Under the pieces are notes generated by a model. It ran no database searches. It saw only the letters and a program-made list of their open reading frames with translations, and was not told where the DNA came from. From contig NZ_CP027657.1 in assembly GCF_003008615.1 (NCBI RefSeq), positions 2,790,001 to 2,854,000 of the forward strand: a DNA stretch of 64,000 nucleotides, read 5' to 3'. This DNA is from Pseudomonas mendocina. Its GTDB lineage: Bacteria; Pseudomonadota; Gammaproteobacteria; Pseudomonadales; Pseudomonadaceae. Below are positions 33,790 through 44,406 of this stretch, piece by piece (the first letter of the stretch is position 1; each line of letters opens with the position of its first letter). The translations under genes were made by a program, and so were the position numbers.

Positions 33790-35249
33790 CAGTGCGGCAC
33801 CGTGCTGGTCTGTTCGGCCGGGCGGTCGGTGGGCGGCGGCAGTTCTTTCTGCGCCACTGTCGGACCGGCAGTGACCACCACCAGTGCTTCCGGGTCGAGA
33901 TGCTTGGCCATTGCCGCTTTCACCTGCTCGGTCGTGAGGCTCTGCACGTCACGCATGAAATCGTCCAGGTAGCTCAAGGGCAGGTCGTAGAAGCCCATCG
34001 AGGCCAACTGCCCGACGATAGCGGCATTGCTCGCGGTGGACAGCGGGAAGCTGCCGGCCAGCTCGCGTTTGGCATTGTCCAGCTCTTGTTGAGTGGGGCC
34101 GTCACGCAGGTAGTCGGTGAGCAGTTGCTTGACCAGTTTCAGAGTGCCCTCGCTGAGCTCGGCACGGGTCTGCAGGTTGATCATGAACGGGCCACGCGCC
34201 TGCATGGCGCTGAAGCCGGAGTAGACGCCATAGGTCAGACCGCGCTTTTCGCGCACTTCGCTCATCAGGCGTGTGCCGAAACCGCCGCCACCGAAGATCT
34301 GATTGCCCAGGTACAGCGCAGCGTAGTCCGGGTCGCGGCGGTCGATGCCGAGTTGGGCGATCAGCAGGTGGGTCTGGTTGGACGGATATTCGATATGGCT
34401 GGCGCCGGCCTTCGGCGTTTGTGGCTGGGCGATGTTCGCCAGTGCCGGGCCCTTCGGCAAGGCAGCCGACACCTGATTGGCGATGGCCTCGGCTTCGGCG
34501 CGTGACAGGTCGCCGACCAGCGCGATTACCGCATTGCCGGCCGTGTAGGCGCGAGCATGGAAAGCCTGCAGTTGCTGGCGGCTGATCGCCGGAATCGACT
34601 GGGCTGTGCCGTCGCTGGGGTGGGCGTAGGGGTGTTTGCCGTACAGGCGCTCGAACAGCTCCAGACTGGCCAGCTTGCCTGGGTTCTGCTTCTGGAACTC
34701 GAAGCCGGCGAGCAACTGGTTCTTGATCCGTGCCAGCGAGTCGGCGGGGAAGGTGGGCTTGCCCAACACCTCGGCGAACAGGGCCAGTGCCGGCTCACGT
34801 TGTTCCTGTGCACTAAGGCTGCGCAGGCTGGCCACGGCCATGTCGCGGTAGGCGCCATTGCCGAATTCGGCGCCGAGGCCTTCGAAACCGGCGGCGATGG
34901 CGCCGACATCCTTGCCTGGCACGCCTTCGTTGAGCATGGCGTTGGTCAGGGTGGCTAGGCCCGGCACGTCGCCGTCCTGGCTGCTGCCGGCGGCGAAGGT
35001 CAGGCGCAGGTCGAACATCGGCAGCTCATGTGCTTCGACGAACAGCACCTTGGCGCCTTGCGTGGTGTTCCAGGTCTGGATCTCCAGGGTGCGGCGGGTT
35101 GGCGCCTTGCCGTCGAGTGCGGCCAGGGACTGCAATTTGGCTGCATCGCCCGTCGGCGCATTGTCAGAGAGGTTGGCGCAGGCGCCCAGCACCAGTGCGC
35201 TGGACAGAACCAGGCCGAGCAGGCCCAGGCGGCGGTGCTCAGTCTTCAT
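33789..35249 (-). CDS. M16 peptidase-like lipoprotein lacking the zinc motif
   Basis: 486 residues from the ATG at 35249 (MKTEHRRLGLLGLVL). Lipobox LVLGAC predicts a lipoprotein. It has the M16 two-domain fold (FDLRLTFAAGSSQDG; FGGGGFGTRLMSEVREKRGLTYGVYSGF) but no HxxEH; the position reads NAMLNEG. Such proteins pair with an active M16 subunit, here encoded immediately upstream, as in mitochondrial processing peptidase. Its R/Y pair RGLTYGVY, used for substrate binding, is present. Confidence 0.9.
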   Translation of the reverse strand: MKTEHRRLGLLGLVLSSALVLGACANLSDNAPTGDAAKLQSLAALDGKAPTRRTLEIQTWNTTQGAKVLFVEAHELPMFDLRLTFAAGSSQDGDVPGLATLTNAMLNEGVPGKDVGAIAAGFEGLGAEFGNGAYRDMAVASLRSLSAQEQREPALALFAEVLGKPTFPADSLARIKNQLLAGFEFQKQNPGKLASLELFERLYGKHPYAHPSDGTAQSIPAISRQQLQAFHARAYTAGNAVIALVGDLSRAEAEAIANQVSAALPKGPALANIAQPQTPKAGASHIEYPSNQTHLLIAQLGIDRRDPDYAALYLGNQIFGGGGFGTRLMSEVREKRGLTYGVYSGFSAMQARGPFMINLQTRAELSEGTLKLVKQLLTDYLRDGPTQQELDNAKRELAGSFPLSTASNAAIVGQLASMGFYDLPLSYLDDFMRDVQSLTTEQVKAAMAKHLDPEALVVVTAGPTVAQKELPPPTDRPAEQTSTVPH

Positions 35250-36612
35250 GGCGGGACTCCTCATGACGGGACTCTTCGGGCAGAACGTGGGCGACGCTCA
35301 GGCGGTCGCGGACGAAGAAGGTGCGGGCGGCCTGCTGGATATCGGCCGGGGTCACGGCTTCCAGCTCGGTCAGCTCCTGATCGGTGAGTTGCCAGGACAG
35401 GCCGACGGTTTCCAGTTGGCCGATGCTGGTGGCCTGGCTGGTGATCGAGTCGCGCTCGTAGACCAGGCCGGCGATGACTTGAGCGCGTACGCGTGCCAGC
35501 TCGGCAGCGGACGGCGGGGCCTTCTTCAGTTCCTCCAGCTCGCGCCACAGACCGGCTTCGGCTTGCTCCAGGGTTCTGCCCTTCTGCACGTTGGGCGTAG
35601 CCGAGAGGATGAACAGGCTGTCACCACGGGGGAAGGCGTTGTACCAGGCGCTGGCGCCGGAAACGAGCTCTTCGCCACGCTCCAGTCGCGTGGACAGGCG
35701 TGCGCTGTAGCCGCCATCGAGCAGGGCAGCGGCCAGACGCAGGGCATAGACCTGGCGTGGCGTTTCGGCAGTGGCCATGCCTGGTACGTTGAAGCCCATG
35801 ATCAGGCTCGGCAACTGGGTCTTGAGATACAGCGTGATGCGTCGTTCACCCGGTGCAGCCAGCTCCAGCGGCAGCTTGGCGGTCGGCACTTCGCGGCGCG
35901 GGATGTCGCCGAAGTAGCGCTGAACCTGAGTCTTGACCTCATCGACGCTGACGTCCCCGACCACCACCAGGGTGGCGTTGTTCGGTGCGTACCACTTCTG
36001 ATACCAGGCGCGCAGCTCGTCGATCTGCATGCGCTGCAGATCCGCCATCCAACCGATGGTCGGGATGTTGTAGCCGCTGGCCGGGTAGGCCATTGCCTTG
36101 AAGCGTTCGTAAGCCAATGAGGAAGGGCGGTCGTCGGTGCGCAGGCGGCGCTCTTCCTTGATAACTTCGATTTCCTTGTCGAATTCATCTGCCGGCAGTT
36201 TCAGGCTGGCGAGGCGATCGGCTTCCAGCTCCAGGGCCACGCCCAGACGATCACTGGCCAGCACCTGGTAATAAGCGGTGTAGTCGTCGCTGGTGAAGGC
36301 GTTCTCCTCGGCGCCCAGTTCGCGCAGGATGCGCGAGGCTTCGCCGGGGCCGAACTTGCGGCTGCCCTTGAACATCATGTGTTCCAGCGCATGAGACAGG
36401 CCGGTGGAACCGGGCGTCTCGTAGCTGGAGCCGACCTTGTACCAGATTTGCGAGACCACCACGGGCGCACGGTGATCCTCGCGGACGATGACCTTGAGGC
36501 CGTTGTCCAGTTCGAATTCGTGGGTGGGTTGAGCGGGAGAAGCGAAGGCCGCGAGTGGCACGCAAAGGGCGCCGAACAGCAGGCCGAGGGAACGGCGGGC
36601 AATGGCATTCAT
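35239..36612 (-). CDS. M16 zinc metallopeptidase, catalytic subunit
   Basis: 457 residues with signal peptide (LGLLFGALCVPLAAFA). Zinc motif HALEH in GLSHALEHMMFKG and downstream Glu in ELEADRLASL are intact. Periplasmic partner of the lipoprotein encoded downstream, with which it overlaps by 11 bases. The C-terminus carries a duplicated ESRHE stretch that also contains the next gene's ribosome site and start. Confidence 0.92.
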   Translation of the reverse strand: MNAIARRSLGLLFGALCVPLAAFASPAQPTHEFELDNGLKVIVREDHRAPVVVSQIWYKVGSSYETPGSTGLSHALEHMMFKGSRKFGPGEASRILRELGAEENAFTSDDYTAYYQVLASDRLGVALELEADRLASLKLPADEFDKEIEVIKEERRLRTDDRPSSLAYERFKAMAYPASGYNIPTIGWMADLQRMQIDELRAWYQKWYAPNNATLVVVGDVSVDEVKTQVQRYFGDIPRREVPTAKLPLELAAPGERRITLYLKTQLPSLIMGFNVPGMATAETPRQVYALRLAAALLDGGYSARLSTRLERGEELVSGASAWYNAFPRGDSLFILSATPNVQKGRTLEQAEAGLWRELEELKKAPPSAAELARVRAQVIAGLVYERDSITSQATSIGQLETVGLSWQLTDQELTELEAVTPADIQQAARTFFVRDRLSVAHVLPEESRHEESRHED

Positions 36613-36755
36613 CGAAAGTCAGACCTGTCGGATAGCCTGGGCGGTCGTACCGCCGGCGGGCGAAGAGGTGCTAGGATACCCCATCCTTTTCCGGGGCGGC
36701 GCGGCAAGGCTTTACAGCCTGTTAGCTGTCCGCTCCCCTGAGATGCAAGCGACCC

Positions 36756-38099
36756 ATGTTTGGTTCCAATGACGACAAGAAGTCGCCGGCCGAGGCTGGC
36801 GCGCAGACCCCGCCTGTGACCGAAGAAAAGAAATCTCTGTTCAGCTGGTGGCGCAAGAAACCGGCAGATACCCCTGCCGAGCCGGTTCAGCCTGTGGCTG
36901 CGCCCGTCGAGCCGCTCGAGTCAGCGGCGGAACCTGCCGAGCCGCCGGCTCCCGAGCAAACACCGGCTGCAGATCCAGCTATCGAGCCTGAGGCTCCAGC
37001 CTCTGTCGCTCTTGAGCAGCCACCGCAGCCAGAGCCTGCGGTTGTCGAAGCGCCTGCCCCTATGGTTGCCGAAGAGCCGCCAGTGGTGCCCGAGCCCATC
37101 GTCGAGGTCGTGCCCGCGCCGGTGGTGACGCCGCCGGCTCCCGTCGCTGCGCCGGCCACGCAGGAAAGACCCGGTTTCTTCGCCCGCCTCAAGCAGGGGC
37201 TGAGCAAGACCAGTGCCAGCCTCGGCGAAGGCATGGCCAGCCTGTTCCTCGGCAAGAAGGCCATCGACGACGACCTGCTCGACGATCTGGAAACTCGCCT
37301 GCTGACCGCCGATGTGGGCGTCGAGGCGACCACCACCATCATCGGTAACCTGACCAAGCGCGTGGCGCGCAAGGAGCTGGCCGATAGCGGTGCGTTGTAC
37401 AAGGCGCTGCAGGAAGAGTTGGTGACCCTGCTCAAACCGGTCGAGCAGCCGCTGGTCATCGACGCGGCCAGGCAGCCCTACGTGATTCTTGTCGTCGGTG
37501 TGAACGGTGCCGGCAAAACCACCACCATCGGCAAGCTGGCCAAGAAACTCCAGCTTGAAGGCAAGAAGGTCATGCTCGCTGCAGGTGATACCTTCCGCGC
37601 TGCTGCCGTGGAGCAGCTGCAGGTCTGGGGTGAACGCAACAACATCGCGGTGATCGCCCAGCACACCGGCGCCGATTCGGCTTCGGTGATCTTCGATGCG
37701 GTGCAGGCCGCCAAGTCGCGCGGCGTTGATGTGCTGATCGCCGACACCGCCGGCCGCCTGCATACCAAAGACAACCTGATGGAAGAGCTGAAGAAGGTGC
37801 GTCGGGTTATCGGCAAGCTGGACGAGACGGCGCCGCACGAAGTGCTGCTGGTGCTCGATGCCGGCACCGGCCAGAACGCGATCAGTCAGGCCAAACAGTT
37901 CAACCAGACGGTGAACCTCACCGGTCTGGCACTGACCAAGCTCGATGGCACCGCCAAAGGTGGCGTCATCTTCGCCCTGGCCAAGCAGTTCGGTCTGCCG
38001 ATTCGCTACATCGGCGTGGGCGAGGGTATCGATGACCTGCGTCCATTCGAGGCGCAGGCTTTCGTCCAGGCACTCTTCGAGGAGCGTGAGCGGGCATGA
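36756..38099 (+). CDS. ftsY: Signal recognition particle receptor FtsY
   Basis: 447 residues. A long acidic, proline-rich A domain (residues 1 to 145) precedes the N domain and the SRP GTPase (NG) domain with P-loop GVNGAGKTTTIGK, DTAGRLHTK and TKLDGTAKGG. It docks ribosome-SRP complexes at the membrane. First gene of ftsYEX; the stop overlaps ftsE by four bases. Confidence 0.97.
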   Translation: MFGSNDDKKSPAEAGAQTPPVTEEKKSLFSWWRKKPADTPAEPVQPVAAPVEPLESAAEPAEPPAPEQTPAADPAIEPEAPASVALEQPPQPEPAVVEAPAPMVAEEPPVVPEPIVEVVPAPVVTPPAPVAAPATQERPGFFARLKQGLSKTSASLGEGMASLFLGKKAIDDDLLDDLETRLLTADVGVEATTTIIGNLTKRVARKELADSGALYKALQEELVTLLKPVEQPLVIDAARQPYVILVVGVNGAGKTTTIGKLAKKLQLEGKKVMLAAGDTFRAAAVEQLQVWGERNNIAVIAQHTGADSASVIFDAVQAAKSRGVDVLIADTAGRLHTKDNLMEELKKVRRVIGKLDETAPHEVLLVLDAGTGQNAISQAKQFNQTVNLTGLALTKLDGTAKGGVIFALAKQFGLPIRYIGVGEGIDDLRPFEAQAFVQALFEERERA

Positions 38100-38764
38100 T
38101 CCGATTCGAGCAGGTCGCCAAGCGTTACCCCAATGGTCATGTCGGGCTGCACGAGCTGAGCTTCCGCGTTCGCCCCGGCGAATTTCTCTTTGTCACCGGC
38201 CACTCCGGTGCTGGCAAGAGCACGCTGCTGCGCCTGCTGCTGGCGATGGAGCGGCCCACCAGCGGCAAGTTGCTGCTGGCCGGGCAGGATCTGTCGACCA
38301 TCACCAATGCGCAGATTCCCTTCCTGCGCCGGCAGATCGGCGTGGTGTTCCAGAACCATCAACTGCTGTTCGACCGCACCGTGTTCGACAACGTCGCATT
38401 GCCGCTGCAGATCCTCGGTCTGTCCAAGCCGGAGATCGCCAAGCGTGTCGGTGCCGCGCTGGAGCGCGTCAGCCTCAGCGACAAGGCGGCGCAGTCACCG
38501 GGTGATCTGTCCACTGGCCAGCAACAGCGCGTCGGCATTGCCCGTGCCATCGTCCATCGCCCAGCTCTGCTGCTGGCCGACGAACCCACCGGTAACCTCG
38601 ACCCGCGCCTGGCTGCCGAGATCATGGGCGTGTTCGAAGACATCAACCAGCTGGGAACCACGGTGCTGATTGCCAGCCACGACCTGGCGCTGATCGCGCG
38701 CATGCGCCAGCGCATGCTCACCCTGCAACGTGGTCGCCTGATCGGTGATGGGGAGGCTGCCTGA
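38096..38764 (+). CDS. ftsE: Cell division ABC ATPase FtsE
   Basis: 222 residues. Walker A GHSGAGKS, signature LSTGQQQR, Walker B LLLADEPTGNLD. FtsE with FtsX controls peptidoglycan hydrolases at the septum. It starts inside the ftsY stop and its own stop overlaps the ftsX start, so the three genes are translated in concert. Confidence 0.96.
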   Translation: MIRFEQVAKRYPNGHVGLHELSFRVRPGEFLFVTGHSGAGKSTLLRLLLAMERPTSGKLLLAGQDLSTITNAQIPFLRRQIGVVFQNHQLLFDRTVFDNVALPLQILGLSKPEIAKRVGAALERVSLSDKAAQSPGDLSTGQQQRVGIARAIVHRPALLLADEPTGNLDPRLAAEIMGVFEDINQLGTTVLIASHDLALIARMRQRMLTLQRGRLIGDGEAA

Positions 38765-39780
38765 TGAGCGCATCGAAAATGCCTACGCCGCAACCGGCCG
38801 AACGTGTCGGCGCGGCGCCGCGTAACAAGGTGGTGGATGGCCCGGCGGATGAGCCGGATTTTCGTACCCTGCTCAATGCCTGGCTGGAAAGCCACCGCGC
38901 CAGCCTGGTCGATAGCCTGCGCCGTCTGGCGCGCCAGCCCATCGGCAGTTTCTTCACCTGCCTGGTGATGGCCGTGGCGTTGAGCCTGCCCATGGGCCTG
39001 TCGCTGCTGCTGGACAACGTCGAGAAGCTCGGCGGCTCCTGGCAGCGTGCGGCGCAGATTTCCCTGTTCCTCGACATGTCCGCTGGCGAGCGCGATGGCC
39101 AGGCACTGCGCGAGCAGATCGCGGCTATGGATGACGTATCCGAAGCCGAGTGGATCAGTCGCGAGCAGGCGCTGGAAGAGTTCCAGCAGCTGTCCGGCCT
39201 TGGCCAGGCGCTGAAGGAGTTGCCAGAGAATCCGCTGCCAGGCGTGGTGCTGGTAACGCCCAAGGAAGTTGACAAGGCCAAGCTGGAGGCACTGCGCCAA
39301 CGTCTGGCGGAGTTGCCGAAGGTGGAGCAGGCGCAGCTCGATCTGGTCTGGGTCGAGCGCCTGACCGCGATCCTCAAGCTGGGTGATCGCTTCGTCTTCG
39401 GCCTCAGCCTGTTGTTGATCCTGGCGCTGCTGCTGGTGATTGGTAACACCATCCGCCTGCACATCGAGAACCGTCGCGCCGAGATCGAGGTGATCAAGCT
39501 GGTAGGTGGAACCGATGGCTACGTGCGACGTCCCTTCCTTTATATGGGCGCGTTGTATGGTTTCGGCGCCGGTATCTTCGCCTGGCTGCTGCTGGCCTTT
39601 GGGCTGGATTGGCTGAACGATGCTGTAGTACGTTTGGCCGGCTTGTACGGTAGCGATTTCGCGCTGGGTGGCGTACCTTCGTCCGACGGTTTTTCGCTGC
39701 TGCTCGGCGCCGTGCTGTTGGGCTATATTGGCGCCTGGTTGGCTGTGGCGCGTCACCTCAATGAACTGGCTCCCCGCTGA
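38764..39780 (+). CDS. ftsX: Cell division membrane protein FtsX
   Basis: 338 residues: a proline-rich cytoplasmic head, one membrane helix (FFTCLVMAVALSLPMGLSLLL), a periplasmic domain, then three C-terminal helices (VFGLSLLLILALLLVIG, PFLYMGALYGFGAGIFAWLLL and the last near GAVLLGYIGAWLAV). FtsX transmits ATPase action to EnvC-type amidase activators. Confidence 0.95.
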   Translation: MSASKMPTPQPAERVGAAPRNKVVDGPADEPDFRTLLNAWLESHRASLVDSLRRLARQPIGSFFTCLVMAVALSLPMGLSLLLDNVEKLGGSWQRAAQISLFLDMSAGERDGQALREQIAAMDDVSEAEWISREQALEEFQQLSGLGQALKELPENPLPGVVLVTPKEVDKAKLEALRQRLAELPKVEQAQLDLVWVERLTAILKLGDRFVFGLSLLLILALLLVIGNTIRLHIENRRAEIEVIKLVGGTDGYVRRPFLYMGALYGFGAGIFAWLLLAFGLDWLNDAVVRLAGLYGSDFALGGVPSSDGFSLLLGAVLLGYIGAWLAVARHLNELAPR

Positions 39781-39923
39781 GGCGCCATTCAGCGAAGCTG
39801 AACGCAAGCTGACAAGTCATTGTTTTGGTTGATATTGACTATCTATCAGGGAACTTATCCACAGGCCCTGCATCAGATAGCGCAGTGCTAAACTGCACGA
39901 GTTTCGTGAATCGGAGGATTCGA

Positions 39924-40778
<855 letters not shown>

Positions 40779-40796
40779 CCCGCCGCAAAAGAAAAA

Positions 40797-40820
40797 GCCG
40801 CACCCAGGTGCGGCTTTTTT
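40797..40820 (+). terminator. Rho-independent terminator after rpoH
   Basis: GCCGCACC-CA-GGTGCGGC stem followed by six T, 18 bases after the rpoH stop. Confidence 0.92.
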
Positions 40821-40831
40821 ATGCCTGTAGA

Positions 40832-40895
40832 GTAGGGGGGCTGTGCGCACCTCCGGCAATCCGCATGAATATGCGGTACGCATGGCGCACCCTAC
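40832..40895. repeat. REP-like pair in inverted orientation
   Basis: GTAGGG..TGTGCGCACC at 40832 and GGTACGCATGGCGCACCCTAC ending at 40895, in inverted orientation around CCGCATGAATATGCGG. Same family as at 29032 and 62096. Confidence 0.72.
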
Positions 40896-40902
40896 GATCA
40901 TC

Positions 40903-41631
40903 CTACAACCAGCGCGGCCACCACTCCGGGCGCTGCGCCCTGAGCTGGTTGAGGTAGTGACTGCCACCCAGCTGATTCATTTGCTGGCGAATCCAGGCGG
41001 CGCGGCGAATCACGTAGCCATTCGGGCGGCCTGCGCTCCAGCGCAGTGGATTGGGCAGCACGGCGGCCAGTTGGCTGGCCTGCTGACGATTCAGATAGGG
41101 CGCACCGACACCGAAATGATGCTGTGCGGCCGCTTCGGCGCCGAAGATGCCATCGCCCCATTCCGCGCTGTTGAGATAGACCTCAAGAATGCGTTCCTTG
41201 GGCCAGAGTAGCTCGATCAGTGCGGTGAACCAGGCCTCCAGGCCTTTGCGCAGCCAGCTGCGGCCCGACCAGAGAAAGAGGTTTTTCGCGACTTGCTGGC
41301 TGAGGGTGCTGGCGCCGCGCAGCGAGCCACCGCTCTGGTTATGGGTCAATGCCGCCTGGATCGCGCCCATGTCGAAGCCCCAGTGTTCGGCGAACTTCTG
41401 ATCCTCGGCGGCGATCACCGCCATCTTCAGGTGATCCGGTAGCTCGTTCCACTGACGCCACTGGCGCTTGAGTTGCAGCGGCTGCTCGCCGCCCCAGGAT
41501 TCGATCTTGCGTTCGATCATCAAGGCCGTGCCGGGCGGCGGTACCCAGCGCAGTGCGAGTACCAGCAGTGCGCTGGCCAGCATCAGCCAGAGCAGCAGTT
41601 TCAGCAGGCGACGGGTCAGGGCTCGGAGCAT
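40903..41631 (-). CDS. mtgA: Monofunctional peptidoglycan glycosyltransferase
   Basis: 242 residues from the ATG at 41631 with one N-terminal membrane anchor (LLKLLLWLMLASALLVLAL). GT51 motifs: catalytic Glu in AAEDQKFAEHWGFD, GGSTLSQQ-type RGASTLSQQVAKNLFLW, and KERILEVYLNSAEWG. It polymerises lipid II into glycan strands; no transpeptidase domain is present, as expected for MtgA. Confidence 0.95.
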   Translation of the reverse strand: MLRALTRRLLKLLLWLMLASALLVLALRWVPPPGTALMIERKIESWGGEQPLQLKRQWRQWNELPDHLKMAVIAAEDQKFAEHWGFDMGAIQAALTHNQSGGSLRGASTLSQQVAKNLFLWSGRSWLRKGLEAWFTALIELLWPKERILEVYLNSAEWGDGIFGAEAAAQHHFGVGAPYLNRQQASQLAAVLPNPLRWSAGRPNGYVIRRAAWIRQQMNQLGGSHYLNQLRAQRPEWWPRWL

Positions 41632-41791
41632 GGGGTCTCGCAACGATTGGCGGTGGCGCTATTAAAACAAAAAATCGCCGGGGAAATTCCCGAGCAGCCG
41701 CACGATTGCGCGCAGGTGTGACAATAACAACCATTTCGCCTTCGGGCTCAATGGTTAAACTGCGTGCACGTCGATCTCACCAGGAGGTTCC

Positions 41792-42163
41792 ATGGCTCGT
41801 CTCTGGCTGCTGTTATCCGCTTTCGCCGGCTTTACCGGGGTGGCCCTGGGCGCCTTCGCGGCGCATGGTCTGAAGCACAGGTTAAGCGCCGAATACCTGA
41901 CGGTGTTCCAGACAGGTACGCACTATCAGCTGATCCATGCGCTGGCCCTGTTCGGTGTTGGCCTGCTGGCGCTACATGCCCCTGGCCGTCTGGTCAATCT
42001 GGCCGGTGTTGCCTTCGCCTTGGGCATCCTGCTGTTCTCCGGCAGCCTGTATCTGCTGACGCTCAGTGGCATCGGCAAGCTGGGCATCATCACCCCGTTC
42101 GGTGGTGTGGCCTTCTTGTTCGGCTGGGTTTGCCTGGGGCTGGCGGCCTGGAAACTGAGCTGA
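41792..42163 (+). CDS. DUF423 family membrane protein
   Basis: 123 residues, four membrane segments, with the family start LLSAFAGFTGVALGAFAAHGLK and the C-terminal ITPFGGVAFLFGWVCLGL. DUF423 (YgdD-type) proteins are widespread; function unknown. The distance to thiS is filled by a structured repeat. Confidence 0.9.
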   Translation: MARLWLLLSAFAGFTGVALGAFAAHGLKHRLSAEYLTVFQTGTHYQLIHALALFGVGLLALHAPGRLVNLAGVAFALGILLFSGSLYLLTLSGIGKLGIITPFGGVAFLFGWVCLGLAAWKLS

Positions 42164-42164
42164 G

Positions 42165-42304
42165 AGGGTGTCTACAAATTGCTGCGCTCGGCCATACTGC
42201 GTTGAAATCAGCCTCAAAATGCTCATGTACAGCTCGTACACTCCGCTTTTTCGGTTGATTTCGCCTTGTCTGACCTTTGCTCGCTGCTTTGTAAACACAC
42301 TCTG
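42165..42304. repeat. Structured dispersed repeat, copy 2
   Basis: Outer arms 42168 to 42178 and 42288 to 42298, inner arms 42204 to 42213 and 42253 to 42262, and a central TGTAC/GTACA hairpin. It shares the scaffold with the copy at 21161, but the inner stem has different bases that still pair. Confidence 0.75.
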
Positions 42305-42407
42305 ACTCTGGCGTCAGAAATGAGGATGAATGGCGCCTTTTAGCCTTGGTCGTGGCCAGCTAACGGGCTAGAATGCCGGCCCTCTTCCTAGTTGTGACCG
42401 AGCCGTC

Positions 42408-42608
42408 ATGCGCATCCAGTTGAATGGTGAACCCTTCGAACTGCCGGATAACCAGAGCGTCGCCGACCTGTTGGTTCGCCTCGATCTGACCGGGCGCCGG
42501 GTGGCGGTCGAGCTCAATCTGGACATCGTTCCACGCAGCCAGCACGAGACCACGCTGCTCGCCGAAGGCGATCAGGTGGAAGTGGTGCACGCCATCGGCG
42601 GCGGTTGA
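42408..42608 (+). CDS. thiS: Sulfur carrier protein ThiS
   Basis: 66 residues of the ubiquitin-like fold ending in Gly-Gly (AIGGG), the C-terminus that is adenylated and thiocarboxylated. It gives sulfur to the thiazole of thiamine. Directly upstream of thiG (19-base gap). Confidence 0.94.
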   Translation: MRIQLNGEPFELPDNQSVADLLVRLDLTGRRVAVELNLDIVPRSQHETTLLAEGDQVEVVHAIGGG

Positions 42609-42627
42609 TCCCTCTGAGGAGTTTCCC

Positions 42628-43422
42628 ATGAGCCAAGTTCGCAGCGACAAGCCCTTTACCCTGGCCGGTCGTACTTACCAGTCGCGCCTGCTGGTCGGTA
42701 CCGGCAAGTACAAGGATATGGACGAGACCCGCGACGCGATCGCCGCCTCCGGCGCCGAGATCGTCACCGTGGCCGTGCGTCGCACCAACATTGGCCAGAA
42801 CCCGGGTGAGCCGAACCTGCTCGACGTGATCAGCCCGGACAAGTACACCATCCTGCCGAACACCGCCGGTTGCTACGACGCCGTGGAGGCCGTGCGCACC
42901 TGTCGTCTGGCCCGCGAACTGCTCGATGGCCACAACCTGGTCAAGCTGGAAGTGCTGGCCGACCAGAAGACCCTGTTTCCCAACGTCATCGAGACCATCA
43001 AGGCCGCAGAAGTGCTGGTCAAGGACGGTTTCGACGTGATGGTTTACACCAGCGACGATCCGATCATCGCCCGTCAACTGGCCGAGATCGGTTGCATCGC
43101 GGTGATGCCGCTGGCCGGCCTGATCGGCTCGGGCCTGGGTATCTGCAACCCGTACAACCTGCGCATCATCCTCGAAGAGGCCAAGGTGCCGGTGCTGGTC
43201 GATGCCGGCGTGGGCACGGCCTCCGACGCCACCATCGCCATGGAGCTGGGTTGTGAAGCGGTGCTGATGAACAGCGCCATCGCCCATGCCGAGGATCCGA
43301 TTCTCATGGCGCGCGCCATGCAGCACGCAGTGGAAGCCGGTCGCCTGGCTTACCTGGCTGGCCGCATGCCGAAGAAACTCTATGCCAGTGCGTCGTCGCC
43401 GCTGACTGGCCTGATCAACTAA
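42628..43422 (+). CDS. thiG: Thiazole synthase ThiG
   Basis: 264 residues. TIM-barrel enzyme that joins deoxyxylulose phosphate, dehydroglycine and ThiS-carried sulfur. Signature parts: [26 protein letters not shown] start, [13 protein letters not shown], the Schiff-base Lys region LVKLEVLAD, and [11 protein letters not shown]. Complete. Confidence 0.96.
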   Translation: MSQVRSDKPFTLAGRTYQSRLLVGTGKYKDMDETRDAIAASGAEIVTVAVRRTNIGQNPGEPNLLDVISPDKYTILPNTAGCYDAVEAVRTCRLARELLDGHNLVKLEVLADQKTLFPNVIETIKAAEVLVKDGFDVMVYTSDDPIIARQLAEIGCIAVMPLAGLIGSGLGICNPYNLRIILEEAKVPVLVDAGVGTASDATIAMELGCEAVLMNSAIAHAEDPILMARAMQHAVEAGRLAYLAGRMPKKLYASASSPLTGLIN

Positions 43423-43445
43423 GGATGACGATTCATCGCGTGGCG

Positions 43446-43469
43446 GCCCTGCTGCGTTGAAAGCAGGGC
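43446..43469. repeat. Reduced copy of the structured repeat (hairpin)
   Basis: GCCCTGC and GCAGGGC pair around TGCGTTGAAA; the GGCC..TGCTGCGTTGAAA core matches the longer copies at 21161 and 42165, so this may be a shortened derivative in the thiG to trmB gap. Confidence 0.5.
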
Positions 43470-43508
43470 TTCCGTTCGCGAATCGTGAGCACTCTACAAG
43501 AGCACAGC

Positions 43509-44225
43509 ATGACCGATACCCAACAGCCCGAACTGACCGAAGACGGTCGCCAGCGCCGTACCATCAAGAGCTTCGTGATGCGTGCCGGGCGCATGACCGA
43601 AGGCCAGCAGCGTGGCCTGGAGAAGGGCTGGCCGCTGTTCGGCCTGGAGCTGGAAGATGGTCTGCGCGACTTCGACCAGGTGTTCGGTCGCAGCGCGCCG
43701 CGTACCTTCGAGATCGGCTTCGGCATGGGCCATTCCACCCTGGAGATGGCTGCCGCCGCCCCTGAGCAGGATTTCATCGGCGTCGAGGTGCACAAGCCGG
43801 GCGTCGGTGCGCTGCTGAGCGGCGCGATGGTGCAGAACCTGAGCAACATCCGCGTCTACAGCTGCGATGCCCTGGAAGTGCTGCGTGACTGCGTGGCTGA
43901 CGCCAGTCTGGATCGCGTGCTGCTGTTCTTCCCGGATCCCTGGCACAAGTCGCGTCATCACAAGCGCCGCATCGTCCAGCCGGCCTTTGCCGAACTAGTG
44001 CGCAGCAAGTTGAAGGTCGGTGGCGTACTGCACATGGCCACCGATTGGGAAAACTATGCTGAGCACATGCTCGAGGTGATGAACGCTGCGCCTGGCTACC
44101 GCAACCTGGCTGCCGATGGCACCTATGTGCCGCGCCCTGAAGAGCGCCCGGTGACCAAGTTCGAACGCCGTGGCGAGCGTCTTGGCCACGGTGTATGGGA
44201 TCTCAAGTTCCAGCGCCAGAGCTGA
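43509..44225 (+). CDS. trmB: tRNA (guanine-N7)-methyltransferase TrmB
   Basis: 238 residues from the ATG at 43509 ([17 protein letters not shown]). SAM-binding [10 protein letters not shown] and the catalytic-site [17 protein letters not shown] and [18 protein letters not shown] are typical. It makes m7G46 in tRNA. Upstream GAGC site; an earlier in-frame start at 43485 is possible. Confidence 0.94.
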   Translation: MTDTQQPELTEDGRQRRTIKSFVMRAGRMTEGQQRGLEKGWPLFGLELEDGLRDFDQVFGRSAPRTFEIGFGMGHSTLEMAAAAPEQDFIGVEVHKPGVGALLSGAMVQNLSNIRVYSCDALEVLRDCVADASLDRVLLFFPDPWHKSRHHKRRIVQPAFAELVRSKLKVGGVLHMATDWENYAEHMLEVMNAAPGYRNLAADGTYVPRPEERPVTKFERRGERLGHGVWDLKFQRQS

Positions 44226-44344
44226 GGATTACGTCGCGATCCTTGGGTGGATCGAGCTGAATCAGAACCAGCAGGATGCACTACTAGATCGGGATAACCC
44301 GACGGCCAGGACGGCGCCTCACCGCAAGACACAACAACGATAAG

Positions 44345-44359
44345 TACGCCTGCAAGGCG
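44345..44359. other. Small hairpin in the trmB to DUF1329 gap
   Basis: ACGCCT-GCA-AGGCGT pairs perfectly. The 180-base gap also has CGGGATAACCCG and repeated GC-rich halves; no gene or clear promoter seen. Confidence 0.35.
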
Positions 44360-44406
44360 TGCAGATATTAGCGGTGCCGTTGTCGTGGCGCCGCGAGGAG
44401 AGCATT

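Noticed and set aside
42165..42304. Integron attC site
   Set aside because: No core GTTRRRY sites and no gene cassette arrangement; the copies flank ordinary housekeeping genes.
42305..42407. Thiamine (TPP) riboswitch upstream of thiS
   Set aside because: I see no CUGAGA-type conserved core in the short leader.
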